Notes under the pieces: generated by a model
Told to the model about the DNA's origin: nothing
Database searches by the model: none
Seen by the model: the letters and a program-made list of their open reading frames with translations, nothing else
Made by a program: the position numbers and the translations under genes
In this document: piece by piece, positions 38,110 through 49,944 of the stretch
Layout of the letters: each line of letters begins with the position of its first letter
How positions within the stretch are numbered: the first letter of the stretch is position 1
Assembly (NCBI RefSeq): GCF_954871325.1
Contig: NC_088775.1
Coordinates: 31,535,561 to 31,599,560 of the forward strand
Source of the DNA: Gordionus sp. m RMFG-2023
Lineage: Eukaryota > Nematomorpha > Gordioida > Chordodea > Parachordodidae
Length of the DNA: 64,000 bases
Direction: 5' to 3'

Positions 38110-38330
38110 AATAAATGCATTCGCAATATATTTATTGTTTCGCGATAAAAAATTCGCTGTAAAGTGTTCGCGTAAAATGTTTCGCTAAAATGAATTCGCG
38201 GTTAAGGTTTCGCGGAAATAAATTCGCGAAATTATCTTCGCTATAAATATTTCGCGGATATAAATTCGAGAATTGGTTTCGCGATTTTACCTTCGCTATA
38301 AAAACTTTTCGCGATAAAAGTTTCGCTGAA
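38110..38330 (-). repeat. Right terminal array of degenerate GCGAA motifs
   Basis: Reverse complement of the left terminal array, with the same order of variants (ttcgcgataaaaaattcgct, gtaaagtgttcgcg, aaatgtttcgc ...). It ends about 25-30 bases farther out than the left copy does. Confidence 0.85.
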
Positions 38331-38338
38331 TTAACCTG

Positions 38339-39202
38339 ATACGCAAAAATATTGCTTTGCTATTACAGAGATGCGTATCTTATATTAATATAAATAAGAA
38401 ATCTAACAAATCTTTTAAGTAAAAAGCATTATACATATTTTTCTGCGGTAAATTTAAAACAAAAATATATAACATAGTAAATTATCGACTCATAAGTAAT
38501 ATTTTTAGCATTAACAAAGAAAAATCACTAAATAAATCTCAAAATATATTGAATTAATTAAATATTGGTATTTATTGCTTTTAAAAATCAAAATATATTG
38601 AATTAATTAAATATTGGTATTTATTGCTTTTAAAAATCAAAATATATTATTTTAAATGAGATTGTATTAAGCCAAGAAATTATTGGTATTTTTACTGTTA
38701 TATTTTAAAAATGATAATAATTCTTCATAGATATCCGTCTTAATATTTGATATAAAACTTTTTATTTTCCAAAAACCGAATATCCAATATTATATCCACG
38801 AATAACAAGATACAATAATGTCCAAAATAAATACCCAAAGTCCAGAGCTTAAATAAACAAAATCTGAAAATAAATTTTAAAACAATAAACTTTTATTGTT
38901 TAATTAATTTGCGAAAAAAAAATGTAAGAAAATGAATTTTCAACAGACCTATTTTTGTGATCTCTATTATTTTATTTAGAAAATCATTCTACAAAGATTC
39001 AATATATAATGTAGAAACTAGTTAAGATCAAACTAGTGGGCTTAACAAATGATACATAATCTTCAATAGTTAAGTATCATAGTGAATTCGGTGGCGTTGC
39101 TAAGTCTAAATGATACGTTAGCGTCGAGACTGCATAAATTTTAAAATTCCCTATTTGTAGATTGTCCCTTTGCAATGGTAGCCTAAAAAATTACAATAAA
39201 AT
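38339..39202. other. Intergenic DNA with a short tandem duplication
   Basis: At about 38530-38640 a 54-bp unit (aaatcaaaatatattgaatt ...) is present twice in tandem plus the start of a third. Otherwise AT-rich DNA without features. Confidence 0.6.
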
Positions 39203-39932
39203 TAGGGATATACCGATATTTTTATCGGATCAGGACGATATTTTACCCATTTTAAAATATCGGTTATCAGCCTTTTGATCTGATATAAAATGGCGTTTTT
39301 AACAAAAATAAAATGTTAAAAAATTTTTAAAAAAGTTTAACTAAAATTATTTATTTTTATAAATATTTCGAAATCCATTTTTATATTATTTTAATAATAA
39401 TTAATTAACATTTTGCCATATTGTTATTTTTTGCGCATTCTGTTTATAAAAGTGTACGATAATCTCTTCAGAATTTGTTTTTAGTGAAGCTGGTGATATT
39501 GACAGTTACCATCGCCGCACTGATTAATTGGAAATTTTGGTATTTCTAAAAAGAAACCTTCGATATATTAACGTTAAATATTTATTTCAAATTTCATAAT
39601 ATATTTGTTTATTACTTATATGTATATAGATTAATGTTATTACTTATTATATAAAAGTATTTTAACAATAAAAATATTTTATATACTTTTAGAATTGCAA
39701 TTGAATTGAATATAAAATACAACTGATCATTATAATATATTTAAATGGCATAAGTTATAATATAGTTAAATTATAGATGTTACACTAATAAAAAGTATAT
39801 TAAAAATTAAAACCATTCCTATCTTTACAGAATACAAAATTAGATATGATATCGGATAGGTAATCGGCCGATATCAATTTAATATCGAGAATATCGGATA
39901 GGCCTCCAAAAAGTGGTATCGGTACACTCCTA
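39203..39932. mobile_element. TATCGG-type hAT-like MITE, complete
   Basis: Ends TAGGGATATACCGATATTT and (reverse complement) TAGGAGTGTACCGATACC. Exact 8-bp target duplication AATAAAAT at 39195-39202 and 39933-39940. The subterminal repeats of TATCGG / CCGATA recur in the copies at 15195, 45689 and 53528. Confidence 0.88.
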
Positions 39933-41812
39933 AATAAAATGATACTCTATCCCCCTCCCCTTCCCTCACATATTAATAATGTCTAACATGGCTTTTATTC
40001 GTATATAAAATAATATTGTATGTATTTTTCGAAATGACATCCAAATCAATAAAATATAATATTAAATAATTATTTTGATGCAAAAATGGAATAATTTATG
40101 AGTGAGAGGGGGGGGGGGCAAATTTATGCAATTTTTAAAAGATCATAATGTTTATAAAAACAGATAAAACAATGAAAAACAGAAGAAATAAATGAGATAA
40201 AAAATAAAATAAATTAGGGCACGTAAATGATGTATGTATGAATGTATAAATTCTATCTTTAACAATTATATAAATAAAATCAACGTGAGGTGTAATGTAA
40301 ATAATTAGACAGGTAAGAAAGCGATACAGAATATTTTTAAGGCTAAGGAAATTGAATTGATGTCTTGAACAAAAAAAATTATTTTTTGTCATTTTAATTT
40401 TGGACCTTTTTACGATATTTCATTCAGTGAAATATATAGATAAACAAACATAAAATATTATAATATATAATGTAAGAAGAAACAATTAATAACAAGTATC
40501 TCGAGTGGGAAACTAATAATTGAAACCAATATATAATAAAAAAGTCTGAGATTTATTTTATTATATACATAAAACTTTCTTATCTGTAAAGCAAGCAAGA
40601 GTAAAATAAATTTCGTTTTATTTATTATAAAATAGAATATAGAAGTTTACCAAAAACCCGAATCAAAAATGAATGAGAGCGCGATCGATTATAAGATTTT
40701 TAATATTTTTAGCACAAACTTTTGTTATTATTTTTTTTAAGCCATTAATTTCAAAAATATAAAATAATAATTTAAATTTAAAAAAATTGTTAACTAAAAT
40801 AACTAGAAAAATTAAAAGCTCATTTTTGTCCAAAAAAGGGGTGGTTACATTTATTTATATTTACATATTTAATGTTGAAACAAAACGGTCACGAGACAAT
40901 ATTGATAAAAAAAAAATGATGTAAATGATTATGTAATAACGTGAGTGGATATAATAATCTGTAATAAAAACATTTAGGACCAATTATCGAGCACTATTTT
41001 GACTAATCTTTGCGTCCCCTATTGTATGTTTAAATAAATATAAGATTTCACTAAAAAATATAATTAAAATGTTCGTAAGTTGTTTACATTAAGGTGTACA
41101 CATGCTTTTGTTCTTTTATAAAATTGTGCTATTGATTGAAGGCATCTCTTTTTTTGCTTTTACTTACTATTTTTTTTGGTAATTTTTGTATTTTTCATCT
41201 CGTAAAAAATAGTTTAAATTTCTTATTTATATTTCTCGATATGAACTATAGGCAACTATGATTTACTAAATTTTTTACTTTGAGCAAAATAGTGTTTAAA
41301 AACTTTTCTTCAAATTAATCGTTTGTATCGCTACCATTCTGATCTATCCCTTTTTATTTGCCAGATATGTTAATTTCTATAACTTCACCTTCACCAAAAT
41401 AGTTTGGAGTTATATTAATTGGCTCAAAATTTTTTTTTCTTTAATTGTTGAGAATTAAGATATTTAAAGCTCAAAAATTTTACTGAATTTTAAATATTTT
41501 TCTTAAAATCAGCGTTCGGGTTGATACCAGAGAAATTAGTATTTTTTTGGACAATTTATTTATATTAAGAAATAATTCTGAGCATATGTATTTTTTGAGC
41601 ATTAAGCATTATATTCTGAATGTTCAGTATTATATATTCTAGTGTTTTAATAATTTTTCCTGAGCAATTCAGTTTTAATTCTCTGTGATTAAATATGAGC
41701 CAATCGTTTATAAATCGAAACCATATAACACCCTTAGATTCCTCAACCCCTATATAATAAAATGTAAAAAAGTATTATTTATTACAAACCAAATTCTTTC
41801 TGGCTTTTCCCT
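39933..41812. other. Intergenic DNA between foldback region and V-ATPase gene
   Basis: AT-rich. A G run at about 40108-40117. The 85-codon minus frame at 40135-40392 is hydrophobic, without motif or composition change, and probably chance. Confidence 0.45.
41778..41783 (-). promoter_or_regulatory. Candidate poly(A) signal of the V-ATPase c gene
   Basis: AATAAA on the minus strand about 30 bp after the stop codon. The position is plausible for a short 3' UTR, but the hexamer is common in this AT-rich DNA. Confidence 0.35.
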
Positions 41813-42017
41813 TCACCGGGAAACCAACATGATAGACACAATGAGTCCATAAAGCCCAAGAACCTCGGCGAAAATTAAGATTAGAATCATACCCACGAAC
41901 AGCCGGGGTTGTTGAGCCGTACCGCGCACGCCCGCGTCCCCGACTATACCTATAGCAAAGCCGGCGGCTAGACCGCTAAGACCAACACTCAAGCCGGCTC
42001 CGAGATCCAAGAAGCCC
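41813..42017 (-). CDS. V-ATPase c, last exon
   Basis: Acceptor attcttag, then GGC TTC TTG GAT (GFLD) and helices 3 and 4. The ATG inside the exon (MDLGAG) is not a start: [11 protein letters not shown] is internal in the family because the codon reads TTG. Stop TGA after MLVSR. Confidence 0.96.
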
Positions 42018-44989
42018 CTAAGAATTTAAATCGTAATGTTATTGCGGTTATATAATGCATTACAAATTTCTCGAGGCTATTTTTAAATGGAATAGGTCTA
42101 TTTTTTAAAAAATTAAGTATTAATGTAATGAGTCCTCAAAAAGCTATGCATAGCCTTTTTAGAATACGGCCTAATTGGAGTGTTTCAATGATTTACAAGG
42201 ATTTATTTAAATGAAAACGTTTTTTTCTGTCCAATTAGGCTCTAGCTCCAGGCACATAGTGAGCCTTTTCAATATTATGATTAGATTGTAAGAGGGCGCT
42301 AAGTTTAATAAAAAGTTATCATGCCTTTGAAAAACTAATGAATGGCTAAAAATATTGTTTCCGTGGTTCACCAAGTATATTTTGGTTGATGCAGAGACCC
42401 ATATGTGCCTCTCGCAATTGAATTTGAAATGTTAATGTTTAAAAAACATATGATCGAATGCAAGGTTAGCATCCAAGACTAAATTCAAGACTCATTTATT
42501 TCAATAGTTTTATTGAAATTGTTAGTATTTTAATTGACTGACCAGTAAATATGTCCCTTTTTCAAGACTTTAATAGATTGGCCAGAAATTATTATATTTT
42601 TCAGTATTTAAATTAATTTGCCATTAAACAAAATTTTTTATATTCCCAGTAAAATAAATTCACTCGCTAGACTTTTGCCCCTATTATGGGGGTGGTGTAT
42701 ATGTTCGACCAAGTTAATTAAGCAGATACATAGTTCGGTAAATACGACTTATAAAAGTAGTGCTAAATTGTGAATTGAACCGAGAACCTAAGGACAGATG
42801 ATAATTAAATAATATATAATACTGTTAAGTAATGTCGCTAATAACAGAGTTACCTTTTATAAGGAAAAACGCCACGTTACTTGTTTCAAAAGGTAACTAG
42901 TAACGCGCTTTATTTTGAGTAAAGATAAAACAAAACGTTATTTTAAATTTTTAAAAAATATATTTTATTTTATTTTATTTTTATATTATATATTATATAT
43001 TTTTTTAAATATTATAATTAAAGCTCAACCACCTAAGTTTTTCATTTTTATTTTATTTTTTTTGTTGATTTTAAACAGTCAAGATATATAATACTGAATC
43101 AATCAAGGTATGTTAATTTATATTCTCTAATAGAGTTTTTTTATAAAGAATACGTCAATAGTACTTAGATGTAGATGATTTCTGCCCTGGTCTCTGTATG
43201 AGGCATTTTTTACAAAAATAAAGAAAAAGGCCACTAAGTCAACACTTTCTAGGTATAGATTGTGCCCTAATTGAAATATCTCACTCGATGTTCAGCAGCT
43301 CAAATCTAAAAAAACACATGAAAGTAAAAATATGAATTCAGATTAATTTCTGATAATGATAAAAAATATTTTGATGAGAATCTGAATGAAGATTCTTAAT
43401 AAAGATCATTCTTTAAATATTTATAAATTCCCCTAATTATAATTTACATATATTAAATATAATACAACCCTCTCCTCCTCTGCGCCAATTGTGAGCAATA
43501 AGCGTTCTTGTTTATCTGATCAAAATTTTGAAAATCAATTATTAAATATTTTTGTTTTGACGAACATTTCGTTTTTATAGTATATTGCAAAATAAAAATG
43601 AACTAAAAAAAGGATCATAAAAACTAAAGTACCTCTTTTAGAAAAGTAATATAGTATAAAATATATACTAAAAAATTATATGAATTGAATAAGACAAACT
43701 TTTATCTTTATAAAAGACAGGTTCGAATTATGATCCTCAAAAAAAGACCAACCATTTCGGCTCAGTCTGGTCTAATTTCATCATATCTTAGTTTCTTTCT
43801 TTTACACCTTATTATATTTTTTTCAAATTAGCATAAAATTGTTTCATGTTTCTAATCTCTTAGCCTCTTACTTTTGCCTTTTCAAGATGTATAATATTTA
43901 GTAAATTATCCCTTTTAATAGTGTTGCTAAATGACCCAACTTGGGTCGATTTTTAAAAACGGCCCGATTAAGATCTTAGCCAAAATAATAGTATGTAAGC
44001 CTGGAAATTTTGCTTATAGATGCCAGAAAGGTTTGGACCTCTATTTGCCAAATCTCATTATTTGGATAAAATGATCGGGTCGTTTTTAAAAATCGACTCA
44101 AATCTGGCCGTTTAACAACACTACCTTTTAAAATAATTTGATATTTTCTTACCCCCTTTTTTGACTTTCCAATTTAGAATGTAGTCTCATATTTTCATCT
44201 AATGAGAACTTGGTTTCCACTTTCTTCCGTGCTTATTATTTTTTTTAAATGTTTCTTTCTATTCTAATGAAGGACGTATTTCTTCCTATAAATATTCCTC
44301 ATGCAAAACTTCCCTAATTAATATTAAAAATAAATTATTAACTAAAAGACCAAAAAGGCTAGGTTGGCTGATATACATCATAAAGTACAATTATGAAAAA
44401 CCTAATAAATAATAACTTATTAGTTCTCTAATAATTAAGTAGTATGGAAATTAATATAAATCCTAAATCTTTATAATCAATTAATATTAATATTATATTT
44501 ACCTTCTACCCTTTAAATATAGAAAATCTAAGATCCCTGGTAAAATTTTCAATTCCACTTTTATAAGTCCTGTGTACTGAACTATAAATCTACTTAATTA
44601 ATAAACCAAGACTCGTGATCCTAGAGTAAATAAACGGAATAGGAAGTGGCTTCGAAATATAAGAAAAACGAGCGAGACCGCTATAAACGACAACCGACGC
44701 TTAAACCTTTCGGCTCCCTTCTCAAGTTTGAAAAAAGATAAATGATCATTAAGTAATTAAGATTAAGCAAGCAATATGAATGTATAATATGGGCTAGCTG
44801 ACTTGTAAAGGGAATAATTAGTCCTGCTTATCCCGTTGGCTATGAGAACTGCCACGACGAGTCCATAAATTCCGATGATACCCGCCATAACTACGGGAAT
44901 GATAGATCGCATAATGAGCTCCGGTCTCATCACGGACATGGCCGCTATACCCGTACCCGATTTCGCGGTCCCATAAGCTGCTCCGAGCG
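41813..44989 (-). CDS. ATP6V0C: V-type H+-ATPase 16-kDa proteolipid, subunit c (5' partial, last two exons)
   Basis: Exons on the minus strand: 44989-44803 and 42017-41813, joined at TACAA|G. They give 130 residues to a TGA at 41815-41813. The sequence is almost textbook: [60 protein letters not shown] and [20 protein letters not shown]. That is transmembrane helix 1 (part) to helix 4. The essential proton-carrying glutamate is present as GAG at 41866-41864. Family knowledge: the c ring of the membrane V0 sector rotates and moves protons into endomembrane lumens. The expected first ~26 residues were not found up to the window end; the exon may lie farther right or be missed. The 2,785-bp intron carries hAT and MITE insertions. 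Confidence 0.96.
42830..43560 (-). mobile_element. hAT copy related to 2542-4070, truncated, in the V-ATPase intron
   Basis: Starts near gtcgctaataacagagttacc, a worn terminus with AACGCG-type subterminal words (ggtaactagtaacgcgcttt). It then matches the reverse complement of the 2542-4070 element: the aatcaatcaaggtatgttaa block near 43100 and the aatcaattattaaa / gcgcca blocks near 43480-43550. The other end is missing. Confidence 0.6.
43920..44123. mobile_element. Foldback MITE, MuLE-like (copy 3), diverged, in the V-ATPase intron
   Basis: 204 bp, ends AGTGTTGCTAAATG ... CCGTTTAACAACACTA. Near-exact 9-bp duplication CCTTTTAAT / CCTTTTAAA at 43911-43919 and 44124-44132. The arms differ from the main group (gggtcgatttttaaaaacgg, cccgatt). 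Confidence 0.8.
44803..44989 (-). CDS. V-ATPase c, penultimate exon
   Basis: Acceptor TTATATAG before CG CTC GGA (A-L-G); donor TACAA|gtcagc. Encodes the end of helix 1 and helix 2, with the loop [14 protein letters not shown], where vertebrate proteins read AxxLxxxxxLYK-like. The open frame on either side is intron. Confidence 0.95.
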
Positions 44990-45688
44990 CTATATAATAA
45001 ATAATATAGGATGATGTCATAATAGTGGGCAAAGGTTAGAATTATAGGGGGAAAAATATATTATAGATATAAAGAGATAAGGGTCTATTTATTTATGCTA
45101 TACAATTATTTTCAATTATGTAGTGGTATCCAAAGTATAAATAATCACGTCACTATTTAGAGATGATGTTCACCATCGATTTTATAAATCAATCGTAATT
45201 ATAATAACAAAATTATGTTTAGAAGAACTGTAAAAATATCCGTTAAAATAATTTGTAGAAGCTAAATAAATACATTTCTAGCAAAAGTATTTATTTTACA
45301 CTTTATGAATTTTTACAAGACGCGTAGGTGAGTCAAATGGGAGTTGGCTCGGGTCATTTCACATTAAATTGATCACGATTAGGTCAATCATTTTGATTTT
45401 TAAGAAAATTTAAAACCAGTGCAACCTATATTTGGGAAGATTTTGACCCTCCAATTGTTATATATTTATAGATATCAAGAGGTAGAAGTATAATGGCCCT
45501 TCTCCTTGACGAGTTTTAGTTTTGATTTAATTAATAAATGACTAAAAACTAAAAGCTTGTAAAAAATAAATTTAGTATCAAAAGAAAAAATAAATTAAAA
45601 ATTTTTTTTTTAAAGTTTTCGGGTATCTTTTGCCCAGAACAATATTAAAAAGTTTATAGTTATATTTTTATAAAGCAGAGTACAAAGT
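44990..45688. other. Region 5' of the V-ATPase penultimate exon
   Basis: Should be intron if exon 1 lies farther right. AT-rich, no feature seen; the expected reverse-complemented exon 1 (PFFGVMG-like) was looked for and not recognised. Confidence 0.4.
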
Positions 45689-45992
45689 AAGGATGTACCG
45701 ATACTTTTTATAGGATCGGATGGGGCCGATATTTCATCCATTTTAAAATATCGGTTATCGGTTAATATTAAAAATTCCCGATACGATAAAAATGGCGGTC
45801 CCCATCGATGCAGGCTGATCTGATAAATTGGAAATTTATTTCTAAAGAAATCTTTTAAATATTAATTTAATAAATATTTATTTCAAATTGCAAAATATAT
45901 TCGTTTATTACATATTATGTAAATAGATTAATGCTTTATGAATAAAAATATTTTATATACTTTTAGAATTGTAATTGATTTGAATATAAACT

Positions 45993-46442
45993 AGTGAACT
46001 GCATCGGGCCTAAATTTTCAAGCCCGGCCCGGCTTGAAAATTTTTTTAAAAAAGTTTTGCCAGCCCGGCCCGAACTTGAAATTTTTTTAAAAAGTTTTGC
46101 CGGCCCGGCCCGAAATTTATTTTAAAAAATTTACCGGCCCAGCCAGGCCCGAATTTATTTAAATATAGAAATTAATTTTTATAATTACTTAAAATAAAAG
46201 ACATATGTTATATAGCGTTTAGTTTCAATAAATTAAATCAAAATTTTTTATTTTAAATAAAAAATTCAATATAAAATTGATAAATTTAGATATATTTAAT
46301 AAAATTTCGAAGGTCCGACCCGACCCGGCCCGAATTTTTTTTAAAAATATTAGGCCCTGCCCCGATTATTTTAAATAGAATTAGGCCCAAACCCGGCCCG
46401 AAGCCCGTCCAGGGCCGGACGGGCCTAACTTTGCAGATCTCT
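45993..46442. mobile_element. CCCGGCCCG-rich MITE, nested
   Basis: Ends AGTGAACTGCATCGGGCCT and (reverse complement) AGAGATCTGCAAAGTTAGGC. Flanked by the identical word AATATAAACT at 45983-45992 and 46443-46452. Interior is repeats of gcccggcccg between A/T tracts. After the right flank the 24-bp word aatataaactataactgatc... is tandemly doubled. Confidence 0.75.
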
Positions 46443-46709
46443 AATATAAACTATAACTGATCATCTAATATAAACTATAACTGATCATCTAATATATATA
46501 ATCTCCATAATCAAAACATGATCGCTTTCGTATCTTCCTAATGTATTTAAAATTTATTTTTTTGCTCTCTACGAGAGTCGAACCCAAACCTCCCGTTTCA
46601 AAGGGGTATGTTTTAAGCATGTACCAACTTGAATATAACTAAATTTAAAATTTTAATCATATATATATTAATAGCTGATATTTTTAAAATTTTGCCGTTT
46701 ATTACCATA

Positions 46710-48159
46710 CTAGCTGACAGGGTTGAAGGGTAATTATTTAGTTTGTGTGTATGGTATTAAATATACTTTTATTAATAAATTTTATATAAATATTAAAATT
46801 TAGGAGAAAAGAGGTAAAATTGTTGCAAAGTATACCGTGAGCATGTATTAGAAATATCAAAATTTAAATTTGTGATAGGAATCATATTGGGTAAAATTAA
46901 AAATAGAGATGCTTCAAAAATTTTGAATTTTAAATATGGGCTAGACATTGGCCTGAAAATTTTATTTATAGCCAGGCCTGATCAAAAAACTAAGTCCCAT
47001 GAAACTTTCATAAAATTTTGCCATTTATTTATATTGTAATAAAAATGTCTTAAATTTAATTTTAGAATAAAATTTAGATTTGTAATAGAAATTATATTGG
47101 GTAAAATATAAAATAGAAATGCTTGAAAAATTTTTAATTTTACATATGGGCTAGACATTGGCCTGAAAATTTTTTTTTGCAGAAAATCGCCAGGCCTGAT
47201 TAAAAACCATGCAACTTTCATATTCTGATTTTATTTTAAAATGAATTATGACTTTTTTATATTTTATTTCAGTTCTCAACTAACAAAATTATTATGGTCT
47301 TTGGCGGGCTTGAGAAAATTTTCCAAACAATATGGTTTTCAGAGATTTACCTATCTCCAGGCTTGGGGAAAAATTATTATGGGTTGGCTAGGTTTGAGAA
47401 AAAAAATTTCAGGCCAATGTCTGGTCCATATTTAAAATTAAAAAATTTTCAAACATATCTATTTTATATTTTACCCCATATGATTTCCATCACAAATTTA
47501 AATTTTTTTCTAATATAAAATTAAATTTAAGATATTGTTATTAAATTATAATAGAAATATATGGAATATAAAATTAAATTTAAGACATTGTGTTATTAAA
47601 TTATAATAAAAATAAATGGCAAAATTTTATGAAAGTTACATGGGACTTGGTTTTTTGATCAGGCCTGGCTCTGTCTGCAAAAAAAATTTCAAGCCAATGT
47701 CTACCCCATATTTAAAATTAAAAAATTTCCACGCATCTCTATTTTAAATTTTATTCAATATGATTTCTATCACAAATTTAAATTTTATTATAAATATAAA
47801 ATTAAATTTAAGACATTATTATTAAATTACAATAGAAATAAATGGAAAAATTTTGGGAAAGTTGCATGGGACGTAGTTTTATGATCAGGCCTATCTGAGT
47901 CTGCAAAACAAAATTTTGAGGCCAATGCCTAGCCCATATTTAAAATTTAAAAATTTTGAAGCATCTCTATTTTTAATTTTACCCAATATGATTCCTATCA
48001 CAAATTTAAATTTTGATATTACCCTTAAATGTTCACAGGTTAGATTGCAACAATTTTACCTCTTTCTCCTAAATATTAATATAATGCATATTAAGCATCA
48101 TATTCACAAGCTAAATAATTACCCCTCAACCCCGTCATTCTTGACGAGTTATTAGCTAG
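46710..48159. mobile_element. Foldback element with ~230-bp tandem units in inverted arms
   Basis: The ends are inverted (ctagctgacagggttgaagg against ccccgtcattc...agctag; ggtaattattta against taaataattacc; aggagaaaagaggtaaaatt against its reverse). The inner unit contains tatgggctagacattggcct, gaaaatttt and caggcctgatcaaaaa. It occurs twice in the left half (near 46915, 47145) and about three times in the right half in reverse (near 47407, 47690, 47918). The small ORFs at 46982, 47241, 47294 and 47916 are this repeat. Confidence 0.75.
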
Positions 48160-48419
48160 TTATAATATATTTAAAAGACATATGTTATGGTATAGTTATA
48201 TTATAGATGTTATATAAAAAGTATACAAAAATTTAAACCATTTATATCTTTACACGGATCAGCCTCCATAAAGTGATATCGGTACACCCCTAGTAAAAAA
48301 TAACCAAGCTCTTTAAAAATGGTGGTTAATAGTGCATTACTTTTCGCCAAGTAGCAATAGCGCCCTACTTTCAAAAGTAGAGTTTAATAACACTGCAACA
48401 AGTCATAAATATTTATTGT

Positions 48420-48580
48420 CCATATCTTAAAAGCAGGGATGAGAACCCGACCCCAAACCCCTTTTTAAAAAAAATTTACACTGCAACAAATCAATTTAAA
48501 TCATAATATTTCTTGTTCATACCTTAAAAGCAGGGATGAGAACCCGACCCCAAGCCCCTTTTTAAAATTTAGGGCTCAGG
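48420..48580 (+). repeat. Tandem duplication of a GAACCCGACCCC terminus
   Basis: The segment caacaagtcataaatattta ... ccttaaaagcagggatgaga, acccgaccccaagcccc occurs twice about 105 bp apart. It resembles the end of another GC-word MITE; a related CCGAACCC-rich stretch lies at 49290-49350. Confidence 0.6.
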
Positions 48581-48795
48581 GTCCAATCTTTTTTTAAAAA
48601 AAAATTATTTTTATTATTTATTTTAAACTTTCATTTTATTTATTTTAAATTTATATGTTAAAAATAATATAATATATATAAAAAATATGTAATTTGCGAT
48701 TTTAATTTATAAAAGATTTCCTATTTAAAACAATTGTTTTTTATTCAAAAAAAATATTGTTTGACTATTTTTCCGTGGAATCATTTTGGTCAGAG

Positions 48796-49040
48796 ATCTG
48801 CAGAGGTACCGTTTGCATGGCCAGGCCTGGGGTTTTTTTTAGAAAAAATTTTCATGCCCAGCCCAGATTTTTTTAAAATATATTATATTTATTTTTGATT
48901 TTTATAGCTAATAATGGCGATTTCAAATATTTGTTTTTAAAATATACGGCTCGGATATTTTTTTAAAAAAAAATTATAATACGGCAGGTTTCTGATTTTT
49001 GTTATATTTGAGAATTAGCCATTTTTCGTAAATTTTTTAA
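48796..49040. mobile_element. Fragment of the CCCGG-rich element family
   Basis: Starts tctgcagaggtaccgtttgc, atggccaggcctgg, matching the reverse complement of the right end of 15351-16134. The far end is not found. Confidence 0.5.
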
Positions 49041-49723
49041 AATTTTACCCAGTAAAGCAGATTTTAAAAGTTTTTTTATAAATGATGATAATATAATATA
49101 CTAATATCTATTTTAGGATATTGTCGTTTGTGGATTATTAAATTGATAGTAAGACAAAGGGAAGTATAATATCACTAGTTATAATTATGGTGAGAAATTA
49201 TTTCTATGGCAATACTAATTAAAATAAATTTTTAAAAAATTGATGTTTCTATTATTTTAACTAATTTTAATAAGTCATTATTTTTCTGGTCTCCGAACCC
49301 TGAATCCGAACCGGGTTCAGAGATTTTTCACTGAACCCAAATCCGAACCCATTTTTTTAGAAAGAGGGTAAATTTTAAATCATTCGTGACAATGCACCAA
49401 ATAGCGCCTTATGAGAAAAAAATTCCAGTGTTTATTTTACATAAAAAATATGAACTTTTTATAACATTGGTTAAAAGATAGAAAGGTGGGTGTATCTTTA
49501 AACGAAAGGTTTGAATAAACTTTTCTACCGTCTTATTTATGTGATACCTTTATTTATATTAAAGAGGAATATTTTCATATTTTTATTTAAATAATTGAAA
49601 AAGTAAATTCTGATTTTATCTTAAATCATAAATGCATTTTAATCTAATTTAATTATTGGGAGCAAATATTAAATATTTTGCTCTCTAAAATATCTTAGTG
49701 AGGGTAAACCGAACATTCTTACT

Positions 49724-49944
49724 AGTGTTGTTAAACGGCTCGTTTTGAGTCGATTTTTAAAAACGGCTAACTCAATATTCATCCAGAAAAATATCACGCA
49801 AGCCTGAAGATTTTGCACATAGAAGGAACAAAAGTCTAGACATATATTATCGAAATCTCGAGGCCTAGGCGATATTTTTCTGACTAAAATATTGAGTTAG
49901 CCGTTTTAAAAAATCGGCTCTAAAAGAGTTGTTTAACAACACTA
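49724..49944. mobile_element. Foldback MITE, MuLE-like (copy 4)
   Basis: Ends AGTGTTGTTAAACGGCTC ... GTTTAACAACACTA with long inverted arms. Flanks attcttact / attctaaca are an imperfect 9-bp duplication. Confidence 0.8.

Larger units (their letters stand above)
30775..38338. mobile_element. Giant foldback element with satellite arms and nested insertions
   Basis: The right end (38100-38315) is the reverse complement of the left end (30775-31090): aaagtttttatagcgaaggt... against ...accttcgctataaaaacttt. Inward of both ends follow matching unique segments (left 31100-31440, right 36150-36420). Then come arrays of a 115-120-bp unit in opposite directions (left about 10 units, right about 24), and a loop at about 32590-32870. 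No transposase frame is visible. Known parallels are Foldback/Galileo-type elements of Drosophila, whose long inverted repeats are made of subrepeats; kinship is inference. Insertions at 33805-34360 and 36430-38057 lie only in the right arm. Confidence 0.8.
45689..48297. mobile_element. TATCGG-type hAT-like element split by nested insertions
   Basis: Left part 45689-45992 (aggatgtaccgatac ... aaatatcggttatcgg) and right part about 48160-48297 (ggatcagcctccataaagtg, atatcggtacacccc) match the ends of the 39203-39932 family. Nested inside are the elements at 45993-46442 and 46710-48159. Target duplication not clear (gtacaaag / gtaaaaaa). Confidence 0.65.

Noticed and set aside
40135-40392. 85-codon hydrophobic minus ORF as a membrane protein gene
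   Set aside because: Composition is that of the surrounding AT-rich DNA, with no motif, no GC rise and no repeat or splice support; a chance opening is likelier.
41963-42010. ATG-initiated start MDLGAGL for the V-ATPase c protein
   Set aside because: The reading starts inside the exon; the family sequence continues upstream ([10 protein letters not shown]) through a clear splice acceptor.
46982-48155. Several overlapping 64-79-codon ORFs with shared RPMSSPYLKLK words
   Set aside because: They are the translated ~230-bp unit of the foldback element, appearing on both strands because the arms are inverted.
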